Source of the DNA: CAZTJA01 sp964613745
GTDB lineage: Bacteria > Desulfobacterota > Desulfomonilia > Desulfomonilales > Desulfomonilaceae
NCBI GenBank assembly: GCA_964613745.1
Contig: CAZTJA010000054.1
Span: 1 to 20,634 of the forward strand
Direction of reading: 5' to 3'
Length of the DNA: 20,634 bases
The notes under the pieces were generated by a model. It was given only the letters and a program-made list of their open reading frames with translations, had not been told where the DNA came from and searched no databases. Made by a program: the position numbers and the translations under genes. This document shows positions 8,889-17,214 of the stretch, piece by piece (position 1 is the stretch's first letter; the number at the start of each line of letters is the position of its first letter).

Positions 8889-11800
8889 TTAAGAAGTAAT
8901 CTTATTCAAGCATTCATCCCGATTCCAGTAGTATCCAGCTGCAGATACATGCATACATTTAATTCCTAAATTTTCCAGTCGACCTTCCATGTCCATACGT
9001 TCCTCGAATACCGATTGTTCCTCCCAGACCTCTCCTGCACAGTTCAGGATTTTCGTATTTTTCCCCTTGAATGCCAAACCGGCCACATGCGAACCCAATT
9101 CGTAGCCTAATTCAGTAAGCTTTACGTAAACATCAAATTCAAACCAACTTCGAAAGGGCTTCGGGGGGAGCTCATTCAATCGATCCATTGAGAAGGCAAA
9201 CTTGTGAGCGTTCAACAAATCAGAGCTTTCACATGGTTTTGACACAGCAATTTTCAGAGACTGCTCAAGGAATAGTCTCTCCGAGGAGTTTTCTCCAAAA
9301 TTCCCAATGGAATTCGTGAAAAGACAAAGGTGGTCCCGGGCGAGAAGTGGTATTTTGAGTAGAGCATTTTTCCGTCCCTGTTCAGTTTTACTGCTTCTCA
9401 GATTAAAAAAAATCACATCTCGACTTCGGGCCGAAAAATCATCATCTAATACCCCAAAATACATGCGTTTGCGTTTCCAGATGTCGAGGCCTAGATCATA
9501 CATCAGCCGGTCTTGCAACTGGTCGATGTAACTACCTTTTTCCATTCCAACGAAGCCGAAAGTTTTATCTTTATATGCGGGTGATCTGCAATAGTCTTTA
9601 ATCACCTCCAAAATGTCACGAACCTTACCGTTCTCGTCTGTTACTTGGGTCGTTGTAGGTTCCGCATCAACAAATTGGTAAATCGATAAAGGAGGTATGT
9701 GCTCACGCATGTGAGAAATTCTTAATGGCACAACGTCCTTTTGGCCTGAACAATTGCCCCAAAGGGAGACCAACTCGGGAACCGAGCAAAATTGCTCTTT
9801 TAGTGAAGAATGGATCCCGAACCGTTCTCGCATCAACCTATAAAAACTCGCATTCAAATTGAAGAATTCGACATTTTCTTCCCCCGAAAAATCGGTGTCC
9901 GGTTCACATCCAAACAGGACCGTTTTGTCGGCCAAATATGCGATTAACATAGCTTCAGGGCCTAGCTGATCTGCTTGAGCTACGATCGCTACATCGAAAC
10001 AACCCTTTTCAGGTGATATGAGTTCCGCTATTTTATCGAACGGAACGATCCACAACGGAAATTCCGTAATCGCGTTCGAGGTTGATATGCCGGTATTTTG
10101 AACATTATACTCGTTATTGTTGCCTGGGTTCAGTCGTTTGCATTCCGGCCAATATTCATTAAAGTAATTTGCCCAAGCTCGTTCAGCTATAATCGCTTTT
10201 TGAAGATCAGTAATTTGCTTTCTACATTTACTCAATTCAAAAAGAAGAAGATCTTGTCGTTTACAATCCGTGTGGCGCTGCATCCATCCGTATGTCCTGG
10301 CCCAAGTCCAAGCCCCTTTGATTACGTTCATCCTGTCGGTCCAATGATCATTGTCCGGATCAGCCATTATTGCTTTCACAAGTTTGGGAGCATGGGGTTG
10401 TAATTTCTTACTTATACTGATGAATTCTTGATCTGCAGCATTGGTGAATAGCTCACAAGCGTCGCCGTAAACTTTTTCATATAAGACCGGATCTCGATCA
10501 GAAATCGCCATGGAGAGCTGTCTGAATAAAGAGTTACTCGCTTCGGTTGATGGACCATTTAGAAGTGAGCTTAACAGGTCTGACAAATGACGGTTCAATT
10601 TTTCGAGTTGATTCTTAAAAAATACCCCTCGTAATGCAAAAGCTAACGCTCTCAATTGGGAAGCATTCCATTCGGGGCTCAGTTTCTTGAGAATGCTCAT
10701 TAGCCTCTTGGATCGTTTCAACAGTGCTCCGAGTTCTACTACACTCTTTAATATTTCTGTACAATTTGCGGCATTTTGAATCACCAAGTCTGTTGAGTCG
10801 GACTGGAGTTGTGTATCAGCGGACCAAATTTTCGTCAGTTTTTTTAAATCGAGTTGATATTGAGCCCAGGTAATGAGCGATTGTAGTTGTGGGGCGGTCC
10901 GGCAATTGGTTCCATCAATCAGGATTTCGTTCAGTATGTAGTCGCCACGCTTCACGGATCTAGGTCGAAAAATCCAGAATCCTAATCGATTTCCATAATT
11001 TATATGCTGAAGAAGAGCGGTGGCATCATCTATAATTTCCTGGAAATGATGACCATCTGCGTTGGTGACCGCCAAACCATCGAATTGTTTTCCCATGCAA
11101 TCAATATCTTCCAAACAGACACGAGACTCATTTAACTTTTTCTTCCATCTAACATCATTTCCTACGATCCGATCATGTATTGCCTTGAAAATCCAGTCAT
11201 GAGGACCGGAAAGAGATTGCATGTTGAATTCGAGTTTATCCAGCAAATCCACAGTTAGTTTTGGATTAATTCCAAGATCCGATTCAGCAATGATTCTTGA
11301 AAACTGTTCTGCATATTGCTCACATGTAGTGAGTCGACTTTTCATTTCAATTTCTTGTTTCACATATTTCCGGAATTTCAAGGGGCTCCACAATTTTGAA
11401 ATCCCTAACGGCTGCTTATCGGCAACTTCACCGCGTTTCATTTGTTTTGCGAGCTGAACCAATCTGAGCCCTTCAATCTTCTTTATGGGGCAGCGCATAG
11501 CCCTATCAGGTCTATCCTCAAGCCATCCATAAACTTCTTTTTCATCCTGAAGCTGTTTGGCTATCTCAGCAGGAGTCCCGTAGTAACGGCCGAAGACATT
11601 ATAATGTTTCTCCCCTTCTCGTGCTCTCAATGAGGCTAAACGATTGAGAATCTCTTTCTTGTTGCTAAGTGCAGTCTTCAATGCAATGTGCAGTTTAGCC
11701 AATCTCTTTTTATGATCTTCGTCCTTCCATTTTGAATACAGATTAGCTATTGCCGCTCGACTTTGTCTTAGACCTAATAAAGCTTCTGGAGTGTCCGGTT

Positions 11801-12329
11801 CTCTTGAAATGATTGAAGAACATAAGCTCCTCAATTCTTTGGGTATATACCTTGTAATATGAGTCAAGGATCTGTCGGTTTTCGCAGTTACGAGTATTCT
11901 TTTGCCTTGGGCTAAGAAATTGTTGATGATCTCGGATATTGCAGTTGAATTACCGCACCCCGGAGCTCCTTCGACAACCGTCACCGTATTGTGAAATGCC
12001 GAGAGTACAGCTTTTTTTTGTCCTGAATTAAGGAGCGAAGAATAAAAAAGACCATCAGTATCCGTTTGTACTGATCCGCTCGGCTGGGAATTGTCCAAAT
12101 CGGCCGGTTTTGGAACGAATGCACCTGATTCGAGTCCACTGATAATCGTGTCAAAGAAATGAAGAATAGCTGGAGATAGCTCTTGATTCGCAATTGAATT
12201 CCGAATGGACGCAATTGTATGGAATTGCTTTTCTGAAGATGTAGCGCAATCAGGATCCAGCAAATTGCGTAATAATTGGAACTCCTTAATAAAAGTCTTT
12301 TTACACTTTGAAGATTCAGTCTGATCCAT
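8889..12329 (-). CDS. Superfamily 1 helicase-like protein with substituted catalytic motifs and degenerate C-terminal nuclease-like domain
   Basis: This intact 1146-residue frame has the architecture of large bacterial Upf1/DNA2-like helicases carrying a C-terminal Vsr/DUF559-type nuclease fold. The LNSGQKKAV segment matches the Q-motif region. Motif I follows as GAPGCGNST, where the Walker A lysine is N127. After a long, partly helical insertion, motif II reads DVAIVAQADQ instead of DEASQ (A784, Q785). Motif III reads LFGCEPDTDF, without the GD..Q pattern. Motif IV reads EQFCSVPEL, with C848 in place of the conserved arginine. Motif V reads FSARSRDVIFF instead of FQG.E.DVI. Motif VI reads PLLARDHLCLF, so the arginine finger is lost. 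The C-terminus (about 1055-1146) keeps the FEFDVYVKLTELGYEL and GRLENLGIK segments but lacks the usual acidic and EC.G catalytic residues. ATP hydrolysis and cleavage are therefore unlikely. There are no frameshifts or stops. The ATG lacks a clear ribosome site. The role is unknown; related active proteins are often found in defence contexts. Confidence 0.85.
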   Translation of the reverse strand: MDQTESSKCKKTFIKEFQLLRNLLDPDCATSSEKQFHTIASIRNSIANQELSPAILHFFDTIISGLESGAFVPKPADLDNSQPSGSVQTDTDGLFYSSLLNSGQKKAVLSAFHNTVTVVEGAPGCGNSTAISEIINNFLAQGKRILVTAKTDRSLTHITRYIPKELRSLCSSIISREPDTPEALLGLRQSRAAIANLYSKWKDEDHKKRLAKLHIALKTALSNKKEILNRLASLRAREGEKHYNVFGRYYGTPAEIAKQLQDEKEVYGWLEDRPDRAMRCPIKKIEGLRLVQLAKQMKRGEVADKQPLGISKLWSPLKFRKYVKQEIEMKSRLTTCEQYAEQFSRIIAESDLGINPKLTVDLLDKLEFNMQSLSGPHDWIFKAIHDRIVGNDVRWKKKLNESRVCLEDIDCMGKQFDGLAVTNADGHHFQEIIDDATALLQHINYGNRLGFWIFRPRSVKRGDYILNEILIDGTNCRTAPQLQSLITWAQYQLDLKKLTKIWSADTQLQSDSTDLVIQNAANCTEILKSVVELGALLKRSKRLMSILKKLSPEWNASQLRALAFALRGVFFKNQLEKLNRHLSDLLSSLLNGPSTEASNSLFRQLSMAISDRDPVLYEKVYGDACELFTNAADQEFISISKKLQPHAPKLVKAIMADPDNDHWTDRMNVIKGAWTWARTYGWMQRHTDCKRQDLLLFELSKCRKQITDLQKAIIAERAWANYFNEYWPECKRLNPGNNNEYNVQNTGISTSNAITEFPLWIVPFDKIAELISPEKGCFDVAIVAQADQLGPEAMLIAYLADKTVLFGCEPDTDFSGEENVEFFNLNASFYRLMRERFGIHSSLKEQFCSVPELVSLWGNCSGQKDVVPLRISHMREHIPPLSIYQFVDAEPTTTQVTDENGKVRDILEVIKDYCRSPAYKDKTFGFVGMEKGSYIDQLQDRLMYDLGLDIWKRKRMYFGVLDDDFSARSRDVIFFNLRSSKTEQGRKNALLKIPLLARDHLCLFTNSIGNFGENSSERLFLEQSLKIAVSKPCESSDLLNAHKFAFSMDRLNELPPKPFRSWFEFDVYVKLTELGYELGSHVAGLAFKGKNTKILNCAGEVWEEQSVFEERMDMEGRLENLGIKCMHVSAAGYYWNRDECLNKITS

Positions 12330-12366
12330 AAACCGAATAAGTTGTTGTTTAATGAACTCTGTTCCG

Positions 12367-12416
12367 AATTATATATAGCAGATCAAAGCAAGTCAAAAAC
12401 CTGGATATATATAATT
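12367..12416. repeat. AT-rich perfect inverted repeat between divergent promoters
   Basis: AATTATATATA at 12367-12377 is matched exactly in inverse orientation by TATATATAATT at 12406-12416, with 28 bases between. The left arm overlaps the -10 element of the helicase-like gene. The right arm lies upstream of that gene's -35 element and ahead of the folC promoter. It could be a paired operator or simply AT-rich promoter DNA. Confidence 0.5.
12368..12396 (-). promoter_or_regulatory. Strong sigma-70-type promoter for the helicase-like gene
   Basis: On the minus strand the sequence reads TTGACT (12391-12396), exactly 17 bases, then TATAAT (12368-12373), which is 11 of 12 consensus positions. Transcription would start about 30 bases before the ATG at 12329. 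It diverges from the folC promoter. Confidence 0.75.
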
Positions 12417-12443
12417 AATTCAAAATGTTAGTTTCTGCTTAAC

Positions 12444-12472
12444 TTGACCTGAAACTAAATCGATGCTATATC
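12444..12472 (+). promoter_or_regulatory. Sigma-70-type promoter for folC
   Basis: TTGACC (12444-12449), 17 bases, then TATATC (12467-12472). Transcription would start near 12479, giving a leader of about 24 bases with the ribosome site at 12492-12496. This placement argues against the upstream TTG at 12473 as the folC start. Confidence 0.65.
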
Positions 12473-12502
12473 TTGCGGCTGCATATACACCGGAGGTCGC
12501 CT

Positions 12503-13801
12503 ATGCAGCCGAATCCGGCTGAAAATTTGGATGAGCGGTATCAAAACACCATTGAGTTTCTCTATTCTTTTGAAAAATTCGGGATACTTCTTGGGTTGGA
12601 AAATATCTCTTTTTTGTTGGAGGAGCTCGGAAATCCCCAGAATAAATTCAAATCCATCCATGTAGCAGGCAGCAACGGCAAAGGATCTACATCGTCTTAC
12701 ATTAACGGGATTCTATCGGAATCAGGATTCCGAACAGCTATTTATACCTCACCCCATCTTAATGATTTTAGAGAACGCGTAAAATTGGGAGATGAGTTCA
12801 TTTCCAAACAGGCGATTGTAAATGGGGCTGAACTTGTGAGATCCATTTATGATCGTGATCGTACAACATTTTTCGAAATTACCACTGCAATAGCATTTCT
12901 CGAAATTGCTTCATGGAATCCTGATTTTGCCGTAATCGAAGTCGGTTTGGGGGGAAGACTTGACGCAACAAATGTGATCGCACCTTTAACAACCGTCATC
13001 ACCGATATTTCCCTCGAGCATGAAGATTATCTTGGTCGGGGATTCGCGGCAATAGCGCGGGAAAAAAGTGGAATCATCAAACCCGGAGTGCCGCTTGTCA
13101 CCGGGGCGAGCAGACGTGAAGCAAGGCGAGTCATAATTGATACAGCCCGAGAGAAGTCGGCACCGGTTCGGGAATTCGGCAAGGATTTTTGGGGACGTAA
13201 AACCGGCATCCACTCTTTTGCTTACATGTCCGATCGGCTCTCCATCCCCGAAATCCGCCTTTCGATGGCAGGAAGTCATCAGATCAAGAACGCTTCCATT
13301 GCCATAGCGGCAATAGAAGAATTGACGGCACTGGGTTACACTATTGAAACCAAAGATATCCTGAATGGAATCAGGAATACCAATTTTCCGGGACGTTTTG
13401 AAATTCTGTCTCGCTCCCCGGATATAGTAATTGATGGAGCACATACACCGGAGGGGATGAGGCTTCTCAAGAGTACTTTCCAACAAGTCTATCCCGGCGT
13501 ACGTCCTTTAATCTTGCTCGGCATATTACAAGACAAAGACTATACCAAATTAGTCAATATTATAGCTCCCCTGGCTAAAGAGGTTGTTTGCGTTGAACCT
13601 CAGGGCGGTAGAGCCCTCGATAGTGAACACCTGTCCGTATTGGTATCCAAGCTCGGCATCCCTGCTGCAAACGCCGAGTCAATTGAAGACGGTTTCACCA
13701 TGCTACGCAACAAAGCCCAAAAGCACGATGTCATACTGGCTGCCGGTTCACTTTATATGATAGGACCGGTAAGAACGTTGGCAGGAAAACCGCCGCTATA
13801 A
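12503..13801 (+). CDS. folC: Bifunctional dihydrofolate synthase / folylpolyglutamate synthase
   Basis: Cytoplasmic ATP-dependent Mur-ligase-family enzyme that joins glutamate to dihydropteroate and lengthens the glutamate tail of folates. The 432-residue protein has the usual length. It shows the P-loop HVAGSNGKGS (53-62), the folate loop YTSPHLNDFRERV, the LGGRLDATNV segment, SLEHEDYLG, FPGRFEIL, and DGAHTPEGM (from residue 311), which is the start of the C-terminal domain. The ATG at 12503 has a strong GGAGG site six bases upstream; the longer TTG start at 12473 lies just at the promoter and is rejected. lptD starts 26 bases after the stop, so the two are probably co-transcribed. In several deltaproteobacteria folC follows accD. 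Here a helicase-like gene is upstream instead, so folC has its own promoter. Confidence 0.96.
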   Translation: MQPNPAENLDERYQNTIEFLYSFEKFGILLGLENISFLLEELGNPQNKFKSIHVAGSNGKGSTSSYINGILSESGFRTAIYTSPHLNDFRERVKLGDEFISKQAIVNGAELVRSIYDRDRTTFFEITTAIAFLEIASWNPDFAVIEVGLGGRLDATNVIAPLTTVITDISLEHEDYLGRGFAAIAREKSGIIKPGVPLVTGASRREARRVIIDTAREKSAPVREFGKDFWGRKTGIHSFAYMSDRLSIPEIRLSMAGSHQIKNASIAIAAIEELTALGYTIETKDILNGIRNTNFPGRFEILSRSPDIVIDGAHTPEGMRLLKSTFQQVYPGVRPLILLGILQDKDYTKLVNIIAPLAKEVVCVEPQGGRALDSEHLSVLVSKLGIPAANAESIEDGFTMLRNKAQKHDVILAAGSLYMIGPVRTLAGKPPL

Positions 13802-13827
13802 TTGATATATAAACGGTTGCGCCTTTG

Positions 13828-16104
13828 ATGAAGCTCTCATCTCATTCCTGCTCAGCTCTTAAAAAATGGATCTTATATTGTATGGTCTTTTGGCTGTATA
13901 CCGTCACAAGCCTCCACAATATTCACGCACAAGAATCTCTCTTTAGGAATCCTGATCCGGATAAAAAGGAATCCGCAATTCTACCGCTTGATGTTCCAGT
14001 CCAGATGTCTGCGGAAAAGCTGTCATTCAAGTACGAGACCAACACATATACCGCTGCCGGAAACGTCACGATCACCCAGGGAAATGTAAAACTTCGCGCG
14101 GAAAAAATCACGTACGACGCGAATTCCAACGAAGTGACCGCTGAAGGCAAAGTAATAGTTAGAATGGGATCCGATGTTGTCGAAGCGGACAAAATTACTC
14201 TTAAGCTAAATGCGGCAACAGGTATAATCTTCAATGGAAAGCTGCTGCTGACACGCCACAACATTTATTTGGAGGGAAAAAAACTCGAGAAGATTGGTGA
14301 TTCCAGCTATCGTATTGAAGAGGGAAGTTTCACTACATGCAGCGGAACTCGGCCGGATTGGAGAATACGCAGCAAAGACCTCGATGTCGCAATCGAGGGA
14401 TACGGAACTCTAAAGCACGGCGTTTTCTACGTCAAAGACATTCCTGTATTTTATGTTCCATGGCTAATATATCCTGCGAAAAGGACCAGGCAAACGGGCT
14501 TTCTTATGCCTACATTTTCGAACAGCAGCTTGAAAGGCTTCGACCTGCGACTTCCCTTATTCATCAATTTCAGTCCAAGTATCGATGCAACCGTCACACC
14601 CAGAATTTGCACATCGAGGGCGGCACAGACGGCTTTGGAATTTCGATATTATCCATACGAAGATTTGTACGGACGGTTTTACGGAGAATATACCTATGAT
14701 TGGAAGTATGGTCCTGAAGATCACCCTCGAAGTCACCGTTTTTATGCAACATGGCTGCACGATCAGGATCTAAACGGCTATATGCGCTTAAAGGCAAATG
14801 GAAACTGGGTCTCCGATCGAAATTATTTTGAACTCTGGGGAGGCCGTTTCGACAAGCGGCTGCGAATACGCTATTTGGAATCGAATGCAATTTTGTACAA
14901 ACAACTCAATAATTTCCTTTTTTTAACCGAAGCTCGTCATTTTGATAATCTCGATTTACCGGACAACGCCAGAACGGTCCAAAATGCCCCCATAGTGACC
15001 GGCACAATGTTCAACCAGCAGATACCCTTCACGCCTTTCTATTTCGGCTCAAATGTGAGTTATAACTACTACTTTGCTCCTTCGATGCACGATCAATGGC
15101 TGGGCAGTCGGATTCAGATGGACATGCGTTTGAGCCTACCGATAGCTGTAGGACGTTATTTAAAACTCGAGCCGTCAACTACCTATTTCCCGAAAGCCTA
15201 TTTCGCCGAATATTACCAGCGAGAAAACAAAGTTGATGCGGTGAACGGTGTTCGCGGGGATCTCTATCAGGTTAATACCGACGCCTTCACTGACATTTAT
15301 ACTATTTACGGCAATTTTTTTGGTTTTGAGCGAGTGAAACATAATTTTCGACCTCGAGTGTCCTGGAATTTTCGACCCTTTTCCGGACAAGGTAACTGGC
15401 CCCATTTTGATGAATTCGATCGAGTGGATCGCCTAAGCCTTTTAACTGCTGAAATGCGACACACTCTTACCGGAAAACTCCGTTCAGGAGAGTATCTCGA
15501 CTTCTTAAGTCTCAATGTTTCCCAAGGATATGATTTCGATAATACGAGAACAGCCGAAGATCCATTAGGACCTCGACACAAATTCGTCCAATATCATTGG
15601 ACAAACACTTTTGCCGAATTCACTCTGAAGCCTCATACGTTGATCGACATGACCGGGCAAGCCGAGTATGATCCCGTCGTCAATCGTGTGAGAAGCTACA
15701 GCGTAAATCTTGGACTAATGGATCATCGAGGCGATCTCTTCAGGGTTGTTCACCAATTTACCGAAAACGAACAGAAAGAGGATCTGAACAGGCAAACCAA
15801 TACAAACGTTCAGGTTAAACTTACCTCATATCTGGATTGTTTTTTTGAGAATCAGTACACTCATCAGTTTAACTTTTCGTATTTCACAAGCATTGGTCTG
15901 AACTATCATCCCCAGTGCTGGAGCATCGATCTTAGGTATTCGGAAGCGAGAGAGCAAGATCCGGCAACAAAGAGAATCAAGGATCCTGAGCAGACGGTCT
16001 TTGCAACTTTGTCCTTATACGGTCTGGGTCAAGTGTACAGGTTTAGCCGTGATTGGGGAGAACTCTTTGGAGGTCAACAGGAAATTCTCACGGGTAAAAA
16101 TTGA
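13828..16104 (+). CDS. lptD: LPS-assembly outer-membrane protein LptD
   Basis: Outer-membrane beta-barrel that, with LptE, inserts lipopolysaccharide into the outer leaflet. The 758-residue precursor starts with a basic region and hydrophobic core (about residues 12-28), with likely signal cleavage near NIHA-QE (34/35). Residues about 50-150 form the periplasmic OstA/LptA-like jellyroll (VQMSAEKLSFKYETNTYTAA onward). The conserved SFTTCSGTRPDWRI and VPWLIYPAKRTRQTGFLMPT segments mark the entry to the barrel, which fills the rest with alternating aromatic strands. Mature cysteines are few (in FTTC, RIC, LDC and PQC), compatible with the disulfide pairing known in the family. A TTG directly precedes the ATG; I chose the ATG at 13828. 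The ribosome site is weak, so expression may depend on read-through from folC. No lptE is recognisable in the window. Confidence 0.95.
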   Translation: MKLSSHSCSALKKWILYCMVFWLYTVTSLHNIHAQESLFRNPDPDKKESAILPLDVPVQMSAEKLSFKYETNTYTAAGNVTITQGNVKLRAEKITYDANSNEVTAEGKVIVRMGSDVVEADKITLKLNAATGIIFNGKLLLTRHNIYLEGKKLEKIGDSSYRIEEGSFTTCSGTRPDWRIRSKDLDVAIEGYGTLKHGVFYVKDIPVFYVPWLIYPAKRTRQTGFLMPTFSNSSLKGFDLRLPLFINFSPSIDATVTPRICTSRAAQTALEFRYYPYEDLYGRFYGEYTYDWKYGPEDHPRSHRFYATWLHDQDLNGYMRLKANGNWVSDRNYFELWGGRFDKRLRIRYLESNAILYKQLNNFLFLTEARHFDNLDLPDNARTVQNAPIVTGTMFNQQIPFTPFYFGSNVSYNYYFAPSMHDQWLGSRIQMDMRLSLPIAVGRYLKLEPSTTYFPKAYFAEYYQRENKVDAVNGVRGDLYQVNTDAFTDIYTIYGNFFGFERVKHNFRPRVSWNFRPFSGQGNWPHFDEFDRVDRLSLLTAEMRHTLTGKLRSGEYLDFLSLNVSQGYDFDNTRTAEDPLGPRHKFVQYHWTNTFAEFTLKPHTLIDMTGQAEYDPVVNRVRSYSVNLGLMDHRGDLFRVVHQFTENEQKEDLNRQTNTNVQVKLTSYLDCFFENQYTHQFNFSYFTSIGLNYHPQCWSIDLRYSEAREQDPATKRIKDPEQTVFATLSLYGLGQVYRFSRDWGELFGGQQEILTGKN

Positions 16105-16280
16105 TCAGGATATTCCCTCTCGCATCGGTTGCACTTGATGAGCGCACCCTCATTCGCCATCTTGAAAATATCAATTCACCTGATTCAACGGCTGTGATAT
16201 TAAGGGGGTCGGGACTGCCGAAAACGATCGGCTCCCTTCAGGAGGTCAACAAATGCGCAAATTTAGCTTACTTGCCTTAG
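16101..16280 (+). CDS. Possible 59-codon open frame coupled to the lptD stop (doubtful)
   Basis: A TTG at 16101 overlaps the lptD stop codon (TTGA). It opens a 59-codon frame that runs through the whole lptD-ankyrin gap and ends 28 bases inside the ankyrin gene. The predicted product begins LIRIFPLASVALDERTLIRH and resembles no family I know. There is no convincing ribosome site and it overlaps the GGAGG site of the next gene. It could be a coupled leader peptide, a gene remnant or chance. Confidence 0.2.
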   Translation: MIRIFPLASVALDERTLIRHLENINSPDSTAVILRGSGLPKTIGSLQEVNKCANLAYLP

Positions 16281-16933
16281 GTTTCGTGTGCCTGTTATTT
16301 ACCACATACGTCGGAGCTGCTCCCGTAGATGAAAATCTGTTGGAAGCGGCCAGATCGGGAGATCTTGAAAAAATACAGGATCTCTTAAAACAGGGTGCCA
16401 ATGTCAATTCAAAAGATCCCGACGGATTTACTCCTTTGATGGAAGCTTCTGTTGAAGGTGGAATTGAAATAGTGAAATTCCTCGTCGAAAAAGGCGCCGA
16501 TGTAAACGCGAAGAATGAAGACGGAGACACTGCTCTTATAGGTGCAGCTTTCGCAGGACATACCGATGTGGTGTCTTACCTTATGTCCAAAGGCGCCGAT
16601 GTAAACAGTGTCAACAAAGATGGCGTAACCGCCCTGTTCGGAGCTGCCTTTGAGGGAAGACCTGATGTAGTAAAGCTTCTTGTAGACAAAGGAGCCAACG
16701 TAAATACGAAAGAAAAACGCAATGGAGCGACTCCATTGATTGTGGCCGCGTTTGAAGGTCACAAAGATGTAGTTGAACAGCTACTTGCTAAAGGAGCCGA
16801 TATCAACGCGGCCGACGTGGATGGCAAGACTTCATTAAATTTAGCGATGGAACGGGGCCACAATGCGGTGATAGATTTACTGAAGGCACGTGGGGCCACA
16901 CAAGCCGCTCCAGCGGAACCGAAAAAGAAATAA
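16253..16933 (+). CDS. Exported ankyrin-repeat protein
   Basis: Secreted, probably periplasmic protein of 226 residues built from ankyrin repeats, which mediate protein-protein binding; the partner is unknown. A signal peptide (residues 1-22, hydrophobic FSLLALGFVCLLFTTYVGA, cleavage near A-APVD) is followed by about six repeats of 33 residues. Clear units end in GANVN, GADVN, GADVN, GANVN and GADIN. One repeat has an extra residue (KEKRNGATPL). The tail is AAPAEPKKK. The ATG has a strong GGAGG site seven bases upstream. The gap from lptD is 148 bases, and a hairpin terminator follows, so it may end the folC-lptD transcript or be expressed on its own. The DNA of repeats two and three is identical over 18 bases at 99-base spacing, which suggests recent duplication or conversion. 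Confidence 0.9.
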   Translation: MRKFSLLALGFVCLLFTTYVGAAPVDENLLEAARSGDLEKIQDLLKQGANVNSKDPDGFTPLMEASVEGGIEIVKFLVEKGADVNAKNEDGDTALIGAAFAGHTDVVSYLMSKGADVNSVNKDGVTALFGAAFEGRPDVVKLLVDKGANVNTKEKRNGATPLIVAAFEGHKDVVEQLLAKGADINAADVDGKTSLNLAMERGHNAVIDLLKARGATQAAPAEPKKK

Positions 16934-16942
16934 TTCAGCGAA

Positions 16943-16982
16943 GTGCATTCGAACACCATGTCGAATGCACATCAAGCTTTTT
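16943..16982 (+). terminator. Hairpin terminator after the ankyrin gene
   Basis: A perfect 10-base-pair stem (GTGCATTCGA and TCGAATGCAC) with an 8-base loop begins nine bases after the stop codon. A T run at 16978-16982 follows seven bases after the stem. The stem is strong; the gap before the T run makes termination efficiency uncertain. Confidence 0.6.
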
Positions 16983-17155
16983 GCCAAAATTGTCGTTCAA
17001 CTCCGCTCTTTGTAAGAAAAGCTGACACTTCCCAAACCGGAATTTCACATAAACCTGCTAGTAAGAAGTTCGCCCGATTATAGATTTGTCGACTCGCCCG
17101 AAGTACGCCGGTATTGTGACATTTTCGACCGTTGTTTGCATTTTCTAGGACTATT

Positions 17156-17177
17156 GTGCCGGCACGAGAATTGCTCG
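17156..17177. promoter_or_regulatory. Palindromes upstream of phoU, possible operator
   Basis: A perfect 10-base palindrome, GTGCC-GGCAC (17156-17165), is followed directly by a CGAG-N5-CTCG hairpin (17165-17177), about 40 bases before the phoU start. No Pho-box-like repeat is evident here. Its role is unknown. Confidence 0.25.
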
Positions 17178-17214
17178 ACAATAATGTTGCCAAAAACATC
17201 AAAGTGAGGCTCCC

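Noticed and set aside
11949..11951. Sequencing error as the sole cause of the missing Walker A lysine
   Set aside because: One base could explain N127, but motifs II-VI are also substituted at independent sites, so a single error cannot explain the pattern.
12473..12502. Longer folC start at TTG 12473
   Set aside because: It begins directly after the -10 element and would precede the predicted transcript start; the ATG at 12503 has a GGAGG site.
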